Origin: an uncultured Oscillospiraceae bacterium
Lineage (GTDB): Bacteria > Bacillota > Clostridia > Oscillospirales > Acutalibacteraceae
DNA length: 64,000 nt
Direction of reading: 5' to 3'
Assembly: GCA_900540865.1 (NCBI GenBank)
Contig: UQHH01000007.1
Location: 12,003-76,002, forward strand
The notes under the pieces were generated by a model. That model was not told the DNA's origin and searched no databases. It saw nothing but the letters and a program-made list of their open reading frames with translations. The translations under genes and the position numbers were made by a program. Positions 28,578 through 37,178 of this stretch are shown piece after piece (position 1 is the first letter of the stretch; every line of letters starts with the position of its first letter).

Positions 28578-29306
28578 TTGGAGGTATATTTAAAAAGCGA
28601 CATCGGCCTTGTCAGGTCTTCCAATCAGGACGCATGCAAATGCGGGATATTTCCCGACCGTTCTGTCTGGGCCGTCGTATGCGACGGTATGGGCGGCGCC
28701 AACGGCGGCAACGTCGCAAGCGAGGTTGCCGTTGAAACAGTGAGCGGACTGCTTGAGAAGAATTACAAGGAGACGCTTACGGACGACCAGACTGTTGACC
28801 TTCTGACGACCATCGTCCAGAAAGCAAACAGCAAGCTCTATAAAATGCAGAAAAAAGACGCTTCCCTGCGCGGTATGGGCACAACGATTGAGCTTGCGCT
28901 CATAAGGGACGGGGCAGCGCATATCGTACATGCAGGCGACAGCCGGGTGTACAGTATACGCGGCAACAAAATCAAGCAGCTTACGACAGACCATTCCGTC
29001 GTACAGGAGATGGTGGAAAAAGGGGAGATTACGCCGGAACAGGCGCGCGTCCACCCTAATAAGAACTATATCACCAGAGCGCTTGGCATTGTACCGCAGA
29101 TTCATCTGGACTATATCGAAGCGCCGTTCGAGCAGGGAGATATCCTCCTGATGTGCTCAGACGGGCTTTCCAATTATCTTACGCCCGCGGAGCTTGTAAG
29201 GCTTTCGCTCGAAAACGAAGGGGAAGCGTTTACAGACGCGCTGGTCGAAAGCGCGAAAGGGCTGGGCGGCAGCGACAACATAACGGTTGCCGTCATTACC
29301 TTTTAA
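28578..29306 (+). CDS. prpC: PP2C-type Ser/Thr protein phosphatase
   Basis: Metal-dependent phosphatase that reverses PrkC phosphorylation. 242 residues; metal-binding Asp motifs DIGLVRSSNQD, VCDGMGGANGG, VHAGDSRVY, CSDGLSNYLT and GSDNITVAV all present. TTG start at 28578 behind AAGGAGGAA. It lies 20 bases before the kinase gene, the usual phosphatase-kinase pairing. Confidence 0.96.
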   Translation: MEVYLKSDIGLVRSSNQDACKCGIFPDRSVWAVVCDGMGGANGGNVASEVAVETVSGLLEKNYKETLTDDQTVDLLTTIVQKANSKLYKMQKKDASLRGMGTTIELALIRDGAAHIVHAGDSRVYSIRGNKIKQLTTDHSVVQEMVEKGEITPEQARVHPNKNYITRALGIVPQIHLDYIEAPFEQGDILLMCSDGLSNYLTPAELVRLSLENEGEAFTDALVESAKGLGGSDNITVAVITF

Positions 29307-29325
29307 AGGATGGGAGTGAAGAGAA

Positions 29326-31356
29326 ATGGATAAGTATTCAGGAAAAAAATTGGATGGGCGCTACGAAATACACGAGCTGATAGGCGTAGGCGGTATGGCG
29401 ATGGTTTACCGCGCGTACGATACCATCGACGACCGTGTCGTCGCAATTAAAATTCTCAAGGATGAATATTCCGCAAGCGAGGAGTTCGTCCGCCGTTTTA
29501 AAAACGAATCGAAGGCAATTGCCGTACTTTCGCACCCGAACATCGTCAAGGTGTACGACGTAAGCTTCGGCGACATGATTCAATATATCGTCATGGAATA
29601 CATCGATGGCATTACGCTCAAGGAATACATTGAAAACCAGAAGGACATCAGCTGGAAGGAAGCGGTGCATTTTACCGTGCAGATTCTGCACGCGCTCCAG
29701 CACGCGCACGAAAAGGGTATCATCCACAGGGACATCAAGCCCCAGAATATCATGCTGCTGCAGGACGGCACCATTAAGGTGACGGACTTCGGCATTGCGC
29801 GTTTCTCCAGTATGGAGACGCGTACCATGACCGACAAAGCCATCGGCTCCGTTCATTATATCGCGCCCGAGCAGGCGCGCGGCGATGTGACGGACGGCAA
29901 AGCGGATATTTATTCCGTCGGCGTTATGCTATACGAAATGCTTACGGGCGTACTGCCCTTCCAGGCGGACAACGCCGTTTCCGTTGCGATTATGCAGCTT
30001 CAGTCCAATCCAAGGCCTCCAAAGCAAATCAACCCTTCCATTCCGGACGGACTGGAGGAAATCACAATTAAGGCCATGCAGAAGGACTCCGCCATGCGGT
30101 ACCAGTCCGCGGCGGCCATGCTCAAGGACATCGAGCTGTTCCGCCAGAACCCAAGCATCCGCTTTGAATACAATTACATGAGCGGCGGCGACGCTACAAA
30201 AATCGCGGACGCCATCAAGGATGTCAGAAATCCCTCCGACAGCCGCTACGGCGACCAGTACGACTATCAGGAGGAAGCGGAGAAAAAGAAATCCCCCGCA
30301 ACCAACGTAATAGTCGGTATTGTTATCGCGTTTGCGCTCGTGGCAATCGTCTGCGGAATCCTGGCGTTGTTCCAGGCTTGCGACGGGGACACAAAAAACG
30401 CGGTGGAAATACCAAATTTTGTCGGGATGAATATTGACGACGTCAAGAATAACCCAAAATATAAATTCACCTGGGACATTCAGAATTCCTTCGACCCGGA
30501 CCAGGCAATCGGCACGATTTTAAAACAGGACCCGGCCCCGAGTAAAAAAACGATTAGGGAAGGCTCTGTCATCACGCTGACAGTCAACAGCACCAATACG
30601 CTCGTATCTGTCCCGTATGTCAACGAAAAAGGGGAAGATACCGCAAAGCAGCTGCTTGAACAGAAAAACCTGAAAGCGGAAATCATATATGTGCTCGACG
30701 AAAGCACCAGCGAGGGCATGGTGCGCGATACCTCCCCCAAGGCAGGGGCAGAGGTAGAGGTTGGCTCCACCGTCAAAATCTTTGTGAGCAAACAAAAGGA
30801 CGCGACCATGGTTAAGGTTCCAAACGTATTGGGTAAATCGCTCGATGACGCGAAATATACGCTTGAATCGGAATACGGCTTTGTCGTAGATTTTGAGTAC
30901 AATGCAGAGGCCGACAAACCGAAGGACACCGTTATCGGCCAAAGCCCGCTTTACGACGCGGAGCTTGAGGCAGGCTCGACCGTTAAGCTGATCGTTGCGC
31001 AGGGAATTGAGCGCGAATCTACTATAGCTGTTTATGTAGACCTGCCGACCGATGTGGAAGACACTGTTTACCTGCGTGTAACGGTCAACGGCGTTGTCGA
31101 TGAGACGTATTCAAAATATGTAGTCCCCAAATATAACAGCATCTATACCATTGAGGTAAAGGGCTCCGGCACCGCAAACGTTGTGGTGGACATCGACGGA
31201 AACACCTATCGGGAATATACCATAAACTTCGATACGAAGCAGGTTGACACCCAGAAACACGATTATGTGTATCCGACCGACCCGCCTACGGAACCTCCGA
31301 CCGAATGGGTTCCGCCCGATTCCTCCTATCCGGAGACAGAGCCGGTCTATCAATGA
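29326..31356 (+). CDS. prkC: PASTA-domain Ser/Thr protein kinase
   Basis: Membrane kinase that senses cell-wall fragments. 676 residues. Kinase domain 1-275: glycine loop IGVGGMAMVY, Lys42, HRDIKPQN (134-141), DFG at 154, activation-loop threonines RTMTDKAIGSVHYIAPEQ. One membrane helix (about 327-349), then three extracellular PASTA domains (about 360-423, 426-490, 494-560), a beta-rich domain and a Pro/Thr-rich tail (DPPTEPPTE). In spore formers PrkC acts in germination and growth control. Operon partner of prpC and rsgA. Confidence 0.96.
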   Translation: MDKYSGKKLDGRYEIHELIGVGGMAMVYRAYDTIDDRVVAIKILKDEYSASEEFVRRFKNESKAIAVLSHPNIVKVYDVSFGDMIQYIVMEYIDGITLKEYIENQKDISWKEAVHFTVQILHALQHAHEKGIIHRDIKPQNIMLLQDGTIKVTDFGIARFSSMETRTMTDKAIGSVHYIAPEQARGDVTDGKADIYSVGVMLYEMLTGVLPFQADNAVSVAIMQLQSNPRPPKQINPSIPDGLEEITIKAMQKDSAMRYQSAAAMLKDIELFRQNPSIRFEYNYMSGGDATKIADAIKDVRNPSDSRYGDQYDYQEEAEKKKSPATNVIVGIVIAFALVAIVCGILALFQACDGDTKNAVEIPNFVGMNIDDVKNNPKYKFTWDIQNSFDPDQAIGTILKQDPAPSKKTIREGSVITLTVNSTNTLVSVPYVNEKGEDTAKQLLEQKNLKAEIIYVLDESTSEGMVRDTSPKAGAEVEVGSTVKIFVSKQKDATMVKVPNVLGKSLDDAKYTLESEYGFVVDFEYNAEADKPKDTVIGQSPLYDAELEAGSTVKLIVAQGIERESTIAVYVDLPTDVEDTVYLRVTVNGVVDETYSKYVVPKYNSIYTIEVKGSGTANVVVDIDGNTYREYTINFDTKQVDTQKHDYVYPTDPPTEPPTEWVPPDSSYPETEPVYQ

Positions 31357-31364
31357 GGGGAATT

Positions 31365-32249
31365 ATGGAAAAACTAAACGGAATGATTATAAAATTAACC
31401 GGCGGCTTCTATTATGTGGAAGCCGCCGGACAGGTATATGCGTGTAAAGCGCGGGGCGTTTTCCGCAACCAGGGGGATTCCCCGTGCGTAGGCGACCGGG
31501 TGGAGATTTCGGTCCAGCCCGACGGCGCCGGTACGGTGGACGCTATCCTTCCCAGGAAAAACCGCCTAGTCCGCCCTGCGGTCGCAAACCTTGACCGGCT
31601 GTTTATCGTGGCGTCGGTCTGCGACCCATCGCCAAATATGCTCGTTATCGATAAAATGACGGCGGCGGCTGTCAGCAAGGATATTGAGCCGGTAATCGTA
31701 GTCTCAAAAACCGATTTGGAAAACGGCGGTAACCTGAAAGAAATTTACGACACAGCGGGTATTCGAACCGTGTGCTTTTCCGCGGAGGACAATTCCGGCG
31801 CCGGAGAAATCAAGTCGCTTCTGACCGGCTGTGTCGCCGCTTTTACAGGGAATTCCGGAGTGGGGAAATCAACGCTTTTAAACAGCGTGTTTCCACACCT
31901 GGCGCTTGAGACCTCCCACACCAGCCAAAAGCTCGGAAGAGGCAGGCATACCACAAGGACGGTCGAGCTGTTCCCGACGGACGGCGGCTATGTAGCCGAT
32001 ACGCCGGGCTTTTCCTCCGTTGATATGCAGCGGTATGAGCTGATTAAAAAAGAAGACCTGCCGTACTGCTTTCCGGAATTCAGCGATTATCTGGGGGAAT
32101 GCCAGTTTACCTCCTGCGCGCACGTCAAAGAAAAGGGCTGCGCCATCAGGAAAGCGCTGGAGGACGGAAAAATCCATCCGTCGCGCTTTGCAAGCTATGT
32201 CGCCATGTATGAGGAAGTCAAAGACATCAGGGAGTGGGAATTGAAATGA
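31365..32249 (+). CDS. rsgA: Small ribosomal subunit biogenesis GTPase RsgA
   Basis: Circularly permuted GTPase that checks late 30S maturation. 294 residues from ATG 31365, preceded by GAGGGG. N-terminal OB domain (GDSPCVGDRVEIS), G4 VSKTDLE before G1 GNSGVGKSTLLN, G3 DTPGF, and zinc finger C-x-H type (CQFTSCAHVKEKGC). Follows prkC by eight bases. The rpe gene that often sits between rsgA and thiN is missing. Confidence 0.96.
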   Translation: MEKLNGMIIKLTGGFYYVEAAGQVYACKARGVFRNQGDSPCVGDRVEISVQPDGAGTVDAILPRKNRLVRPAVANLDRLFIVASVCDPSPNMLVIDKMTAAAVSKDIEPVIVVSKTDLENGGNLKEIYDTAGIRTVCFSAEDNSGAGEIKSLLTGCVAAFTGNSGVGKSTLLNSVFPHLALETSHTSQKLGRGRHTTRTVELFPTDGGYVADTPGFSSVDMQRYELIKKEDLPYCFPEFSDYLGECQFTSCAHVKEKGCAIRKALEDGKIHPSRFASYVAMYEEVKDIREWELK

Positions 32250-32887
32250 AGGACAGATGCGTCGTGATTGCCGCGGCTCCCGAGCCGGAAATCAGCTTTA
32301 TCCGGCAAAGCATAAAAGAAAGCGACTTCGTCATCTGCGCGGACGCAGGTTACGAAGCCGCGTTCAAAGCAGGCGTCGCGCCTGATTTAATCGTGGGCGA
32401 TTTCGATTCCGCCGAAAAACCGGAGACGGCGCTTCCGCTGATTACGCTTCCCGTACATAAGGACGATACCGATACGGTATTCGCCGTAAAGGAAGGACTG
32501 AAAAGGGGATTCCGTGAATTCCTCCTGCTCGGGGCGCTTGGCGGGCGCGTCGACCATACGTTTGCAAATTTCAGCGTGCTCGAATTTCTGTATAAAAACG
32601 GCGCGCGCGGCGTAATTTCCGACAGCCGCGTGCAGATATGCTTTACAGCAGGGGAAACGTGCGCCTACCGCGGCAAAAGTGGACAAACGCTTTCTATTTT
32701 TCCATATGGCTGTGAAAGCTGCACCGTTACGCACCACGGCTTTGAGTATGAGCTATCGCATCAGGAGATTTTATCTTCATTTCCGCTGGGCATCAGCAAT
32801 GTGGTTACAAGCGATACGGCGTGTATCGAATTCCATGACGGCAAGGCGCTCGTCATGCTGTTCGAGGAAAAAAGCGCCCATGCATGA
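32246..32887 (+). CDS. thiN: Thiamine pyrophosphokinase
   Basis: Transfers pyrophosphate from ATP to thiamine to make TPP. 213 residues from ATG 32246, overlapping the rsgA stop. Motifs CADAGYEAAFKAGVAPDLIVGDFDS, HKDDTDTVFAVKEGL and GALGGRVDHTFANF match the catalytic domain. Last gene of the operon; ends 13 bases before the convergent superoxide dismutase gene with no terminator between. Confidence 0.95.
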   Translation: MKDRCVVIAAAPEPEISFIRQSIKESDFVICADAGYEAAFKAGVAPDLIVGDFDSAEKPETALPLITLPVHKDDTDTVFAVKEGLKRGFREFLLLGALGGRVDHTFANFSVLEFLYKNGARGVISDSRVQICFTAGETCAYRGKSGQTLSIFPYGCESCTVTHHGFEYELSHQEILSSFPLGISNVVTSDTACIEFHDGKALVMLFEEKSAHA

Positions 32888-32900
32888 TACGGCTTTGCCG

Positions 32901-33521
32901 TTACTGGCAGGGGTATCTTGCGGAAATGATAGTCCAGTCGATTAGCTTGAGCCAATTATCGATGTACTTTTCCCGGTCAAACCGGTATTCGCGGAAATAA
33001 GCGTGCTCCCACACGTCGCAAATCAGCAGCGGGTTTAAAATGGAAAGCGGCGGGGTATCCTGGTTCGGTGAGTTAATCGTCTGCAGCTTGCAGGCTGCGT
33101 TGAATAAAACCCAGGTATTGCCTGAGCCGAAAATTGCGAGCGCATACGATTTCAGCAGGGATTCAAAATTGCTGAACGAGCCGTATGTAGCGTTGATTTC
33201 CCGCAGCAGGGAGCCGCTCGGCTTCGTACCTCTTTTTTCACTCATACTGCTAAAATAAAGCTCATGGTTGAATACGCCTCCGGCGTAATTTTTTATATCG
33301 GTGCGGATTTCCTTCGGAAACGTATCGGCATATACGACGAGCGCCTTTAAGCTCCAGTCCTGGAACTGCGGGTAATAGGAAAGCGTTTCGTTGAGCAGGT
33401 TGACATAATTCTGCTGGCACTGCGTATGATGCGCGTATACTTCCGCTTCGGACAGATAAGGCTCCAGCGCGTTATACGCATACGGAAGCGGGGTGAGTGT
33501 AAACGGGTAATGCTCTGCCAT
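32901..33521 (-). CDS. sodA: Superoxide dismutase (Fe/Mn family), unusual active-site gate
   Basis: 206 residues, family length. The four metal ligands can be placed: His in YAHHTQ, His in FNHELYF, and Asp and His in CDVWEHAYF. The usual HHxKHHxxY gate reads HHTQCQQNY, so the conserved second-shell His is Cys, while the gate Tyr is kept. FGSGWxW reads FGSGNTW. NQDTPP resembles Mn-type enzymes. AAGGA precedes the ATG. Overall fold is convincing; activity may be altered. Confidence 0.88.
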   Translation of the reverse strand: MAEHYPFTLTPLPYAYNALEPYLSEAEVYAHHTQCQQNYVNLLNETLSYYPQFQDWSLKALVVYADTFPKEIRTDIKNYAGGVFNHELYFSSMSEKRGTKPSGSLLREINATYGSFSNFESLLKSYALAIFGSGNTWVLFNAACKLQTINSPNQDTPPLSILNPLLICDVWEHAYFREYRFDREKYIDNWLKLIDWTIISARYPCQ

Positions 33522-33634
33522 ATTCGGTCATCCTTTCAGCGGGTTATAGCAGCGTCTTGAGGTGCGCTGCTTGAAAACACATGAAAAACAGCTACGGTCT
33601 TATTTTATGCGGAAAACATTAGGGTGTGACAATC

Positions 33635-34480
33635 TTGGAACGATATGAACAGGCGGAACAAAGCATTGTAAAAAAATATAAAAAGACGATTTGGAACCGT
33701 TTTATCGGCGGCGTCAAGGATTACAGGCTGATTGAGGAGGGCGACTGCATTGCGGTCTGCATCTCCGGCGGGAAGGATTCCATGCTGCTCGCCAAATGTA
33801 TGCAGCGGCTGCAAAAGTACAGCGAATTCCCGTTTTCAGTAAAATATATCGTGATGGACCCGGGCTATAACGGGGAAAACAGAAAGAGAATTATCGAAAA
33901 CGCGTCGCTGCTGCGAATTCCAATTGAAATCTTCGACACCAATATTTTCCGTGTGGTCAAATGGGGGGAAGGCTCGCCCTGTTATCTCTGCGCCCGTATG
34001 CGACGGGGCCATCTGTACCGCGCGGCGAAGGAAGCGGGCTGCAATAAAATTGCGCTCGGGCATCACTTTGACGATGTGATTGAAACCATACTGATGAGCA
34101 TGCTGTACGGCGGGGAAATCAAAACGATGATGCCCAAGCTCCACAGCACGAATTTTGAGGGAATGGAGCTGGTACGCCCGCTGTACCTGGTGCGGGAGCA
34201 GGATATTATTTCATGGGCGCGCTATAACAGCCTGGAATTTATTCGTTGTGCCTGCCGGTTTACAGAAAATCTTTCCAACGGAGCGGACATGGAGCATTCC
34301 AAGCGCGCGGAAATCAAGCAGTTGCTTGCCGATTTAAGAAAGCGCAGCGGCTATATCGACAGGAACATCTTCAGCAGCGTGCACCACATAAACCTTTCGA
34401 CGGTAATCGGGTACAAGGAAGGGGAGGACGAGCCGGTTCATACATTTTTGGAAACTTATGAGAGGGATTCACAGCTATGA
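33635..34480 (+). CDS. TtcA-like tRNA thiolation PP-loop ATPase
   Basis: About 281 residues. PP-loop SGGKDSML, then CYLCARMRRG (CxxC, for an iron-sulphur cluster) and GHHFDDVIETILM. This matches the TtcA/TilS-like family that thiolates cytidine 32 in tRNA. The family pattern is good but true TtcA function is inferred. Start is either GTG 33626 or TTG 33635; AGGG is correctly spaced only for the TTG. Overlaps the next gene by four bases. Confidence 0.85.
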   Translation: MERYEQAEQSIVKKYKKTIWNRFIGGVKDYRLIEEGDCIAVCISGGKDSMLLAKCMQRLQKYSEFPFSVKYIVMDPGYNGENRKRIIENASLLRIPIEIFDTNIFRVVKWGEGSPCYLCARMRRGHLYRAAKEAGCNKIALGHHFDDVIETILMSMLYGGEIKTMMPKLHSTNFEGMELVRPLYLVREQDIISWARYNSLEFIRCACRFTENLSNGADMEHSKRAEIKQLLADLRKRSGYIDRNIFSSVHHINLSTVIGYKEGEDEPVHTFLETYERDSQL

Positions 34481-35169
34481 TTTTAAAAATTCGTTCAGAA
34501 ATGGATGACAGCAACAGGGGATATTATGCCGTCGCGTTTGGCGGCAAAACCAAATTTATAGAGAAAGACTCGCCGGAGGTTTGCTTTGAATGCGCTCCGG
34601 CCGCGGTTCATTATGTAGAAATCCGCCATTTTACGCAGGGAAAGATGACGCCGCTCAAATGGGTATTGTTTTATTTAAGGGAATTTATTTTGTCCGTTTT
34701 ATTCTTTTTTACGCTCGACCAGGCGCACTGGTCCCAAAGGGCCGTTGCTTTTCATACAACAAAGAAAATTACGTTCAATCCCGCGCCTAAGGAAGAGGCG
34801 CTGTTTGAAATCCGGCTCAAAAACGAGGGCTACGACCGCAAGACGAAAAAGCTTCCTCTTCCGGACATCCTGCTTCGTTCCAACTGCGCCGTTTTGAAGC
34901 AGGAAACCGCTTACACGCCTAATATGGGTGATATAACGCTTTGCTTCATCGGCAGCATTATAAAATATGCGTTTCCCGCGGCTGCCGCAACCGCGCTTCT
35001 GGTTTGGGGCATAATTTCGTCTGCCGCGTCTCAAAGCATTGGCTGGCTGGCTGCTTTCTCTTGCGTACAGGCTGCGGTTTTGGTACCGGGCGTACCATAC
35101 CTTTACAGGAATATAAAAATCAGAAAACAAATAATGCAAGAAATCAAAAACAAGCAGTTAACGTTATAG
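34477..35169 (+). CDS. Hypothetical membrane protein
   Basis: 230 residues of no family I recognise. N-terminal part looks like a small beta domain (ILKIRSEMDDSNRGYYAVAFGGKTKF), a hydrophobic segment near residues 62-82 (VLFYLREFILSVLFFFTLD), and two more near 155-205. Ends with a basic tail. Starts at ATG 34477, overlapping the stop of the TtcA-like gene, so translation is probably coupled. Confidence 0.65.
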   Translation: MILKIRSEMDDSNRGYYAVAFGGKTKFIEKDSPEVCFECAPAAVHYVEIRHFTQGKMTPLKWVLFYLREFILSVLFFFTLDQAHWSQRAVAFHTTKKITFNPAPKEEALFEIRLKNEGYDRKTKKLPLPDILLRSNCAVLKQETAYTPNMGDITLCFIGSIIKYAFPAAAATALLVWGIISSAASQSIGWLAAFSCVQAAVLVPGVPYLYRNIKIRKQIMQEIKNKQLTL

Positions 35170-35235
35170 TTAGCATAAAATAGTCCGTTGAATGAAGTAT
35201 GCCTTTGAAGCTGGGGACGAAAGGAGCTGTTACCT

Positions 35236-35796
35236 ATGAGTGAACTTATGAAATTTTCCAATCGGGCGGAATTTAGGAATTGGCTTTCTGAAAACTGCCG
35301 GTCGAGCGAGGGTGTTTGGCTGTTGTTTGGAAAGGCGGGCGGCCCGAAAACAGTGAAAGCAGGCGAAGCACTGGAAGAAGCCCTTTGTTTTGGATGGATA
35401 GACGGCCAAATGCAAAGCATCGATGATAAAACCTATAAAAAATACTTCTCCATGCGCAGGGAAAACAGCAAGTGGTCTGAAAAAAATAAAGCGCTGGCTG
35501 AAAAACTGGAACAGCAGGGTGAAATGACCGCTTACGGCAGGATGAAAATAGAGGAAGCCAAGAAAAACGGGCAATGGAACGCCAAAAAGCCTCCGGCAGT
35601 GACGGAGGAGCAAATAACGGCTTTATCGAAGCTGCTTGAAGGATATGAACCCGCTTATACGAATTTTATGGCTATGCCGCCCTCCATCAAGAAAACATAT
35701 ACGAAGGCATATCTCGACGCAAAGACAGACGCGGGACGTACAAAACGCTTAGCATGGATGGTGGAACGGCTCAATAAAAACCTAAAGCCGATGTAA
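35236..35796 (+). CDS. YdeI/OmdA-family protein
   Basis: 186 residues. EFRNWLSENCRSSEGVWLLFGKAG, then EALEEALCFGWIDGQMQSIDDKTYKKYFSMRRENSKWSEKNK, the highly recognisable core of the YdeI family (COG4430 type, called bacteriocin-protection in places). Exact function unknown. AAAGGAG precedes ATG 35236. Monocistronic by spacing. Confidence 0.88.
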   Translation: MSELMKFSNRAEFRNWLSENCRSSEGVWLLFGKAGGPKTVKAGEALEEALCFGWIDGQMQSIDDKTYKKYFSMRRENSKWSEKNKALAEKLEQQGEMTAYGRMKIEEAKKNGQWNAKKPPAVTEEQITALSKLLEGYEPAYTNFMAMPPSIKKTYTKAYLDAKTDAGRTKRLAWMVERLNKNLKPM

Positions 35797-35862
35797 GCCG
35801 TTTCCCGTTTTTAGCACAGGAGCAGCTTCTGTAATGCGGCAGTGTTAATTAGGAGGGGTAAA

Positions 35863-36279
35863 ATGGATATTTGGGATAAGCTTTACAGCGAAGCGAAAAA
35901 GGTACAAAGCGGCAGAAGCATATCGCCTTTTATTGAAGCGGGCGGTGTGGCCGCCGCGATTTTGACAAAGTCAGGCAATATTTATTTGGGTGTTTGCATA
36001 GATACCGCGTCAACCTTGGGAATGTGCGCGGAACGCAGCGCAATAGCAAATATGATTACAAACGGAGAATACCAGATAGACAAGATTGTGGCTGTTTTGC
36101 CGGACGGCTCGGTTGGTTCTCCCTGCGGTGCATGCAGAGAATTCATGATGCAGCTTGATAAAGACAGCGGCGGCATCGAGATTTTGCAGGATTACGATAC
36201 AAAAAGAACGGCTCTGCTCAAAGAGCTGCTGCCCGATTGGTGGGGAGCGGCAAGGTTTAAACAGGCTGGCGGGCCTTAA
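35863..36279 (+). CDS. Cytidine deaminase-like zinc enzyme
   Basis: 138 residues from ATG 35863 behind AGGAGGGG. Zinc and catalytic motifs are CAERSAIANMI (Cys, catalytic Glu) and PCGACREFM (two Cys), the pattern of small tetrameric cytidine deaminases and blasticidin-S deaminase relatives. IEAGGVAAAILTKSGNIYLGVCIDTASTLGMCAE matches the family. It is separated from nucleoside salvage genes, so the substrate is not certain. Confidence 0.85.
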   Translation: MDIWDKLYSEAKKVQSGRSISPFIEAGGVAAAILTKSGNIYLGVCIDTASTLGMCAERSAIANMITNGEYQIDKIVAVLPDGSVGSPCGACREFMMQLDKDSGGIEILQDYDTKRTALLKELLPDWWGAARFKQAGGP

Positions 36280-36353
36280 CGTTAGACCCATGCGGATTCA
36301 AGTTTTTTGACAGGCATTTTACCGGCTTATTGGGAAGATATGAGGTGAATGGA

Positions 36354-36896
36354 TTGAACCACGAAACACAGCGCCTTATCCTGCGCCACTGGCGTGAAAG
36401 CGACGCAGAGGATTTATATGAATACGCGAAAGATCCTCTTGTAGGGCCGATTGCGGGCTGGCCGCCCCATACAAGCGCAGAAAACAGCCGTGAAATCATC
36501 AAGGGCGTGCTTTCCGCGCCCGAAACCTACGCGGTCGTGCTGAAAGACACGGGAAAACCCGTCGGGAGTATCGGGCTGATGGTCGGTAAACAGAGCAATC
36601 TCGACATTGGGTGTGACGAAGGGGAAATCGGCTACTGGCTCGGAGTTCCATATTGGGGGCGCGGGCTGATTCCCGAAGCGGTCAGGGCGATTATCAAATA
36701 TGGCTTTGAAAACCTGCGCTTGACAAAAATTTGGTGCGGATATTTTGAAGGGAATGACAAATCACGCCGCGTTCAGGAGAAGTGCGGCTTTCGTTACCAT
36801 CACACAAATAAGGACGTCGAATTGCCGCTGATGGGTGACGTCCGTACAGAGCACGTCACCTGCCTGACAAAAGAGGATTGGCTGAAAAACAGGTAA
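36354..36896 (+). CDS. GNAT acetyltransferase (RimJ/RimL type)
   Basis: 180 residues from TTG 36354 (LNHETQRLILRHWRESDAEDLY), chosen because GAGGTGA is seven bases upstream. The acetyl-CoA region is EIGYWLGVPYWGRGLIPEAVRAIIKYGFENL, followed by NDKSRRVQEKCGFRYHH, the standard RimJ/L-type N-acetyltransferase signature. Substrate unknown. A shared bidirectional terminator separates it from copA. Confidence 0.9.
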   Translation: MNHETQRLILRHWRESDAEDLYEYAKDPLVGPIAGWPPHTSAENSREIIKGVLSAPETYAVVLKDTGKPVGSIGLMVGKQSNLDIGCDEGEIGYWLGVPYWGRGLIPEAVRAIIKYGFENLRLTKIWCGYFEGNDKSRRVQEKCGFRYHHTNKDVELPLMGDVRTEHVTCLTKEDWLKNR

Positions 36897-36915
36897 AAAA
36901 TTTTGACCGGATAGA

Positions 36916-36949
36916 AAAAGGCGCTTCATTATAAAATGAAGCGCCTTTT
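36916..36949. terminator. Bidirectional terminator between GNAT gene and copA
   Basis: Fourteen-bp perfect stem (36916-36929 with 36936-36949), six-base loop, A-run before and T-run at the end, placed between converging genes. Confidence 0.92.
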
Positions 36950-36965
36950 ATACTCTCTTCTGTTT

Positions 36966-37178
36966 TTAAACCTGGTCCGCCTTGACGGAATAGCCCGCGT
37001 CCGTTACCGCGCGGATAACCGCCTCGTCGTCGAAATAGCCGTTTGAATGAACCGTCGCCATTTTACTGTCGAGGTCTACCGTCGCCGTAATTCCGTCGAG
37101 CGCGTTCAAGGCCTGCTCCACCCGGCTGCTGCAATGCCCGCAGGACATGCCTTCTATAATATACGTTTTTGTGGCCAT
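36966..37178 (-). CDS. copZ: Possible free CopZ copper chaperone from an internal start in copA
   Basis: The last 70 codons of copA begin with ATG 37178 behind GGAGG (37187-37191, eight-base spacing), in frame with copA. A TATAAT lies in the linker DNA just upstream. The product MATKTYIIEGMSCGHCSSRV... has the size, CxxC and beta-alpha-beta pattern of CopZ, which carries Cu(I) to CopA. Translation of the short form is inferred from the ribosome binding site. Confidence 0.55.
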   Translation of the reverse strand: MATKTYIIEGMSCGHCSSRVEQALNALDGITATVDLDSKMATVHSNGYFDDEAVIRAVTDAGYSVKADQV

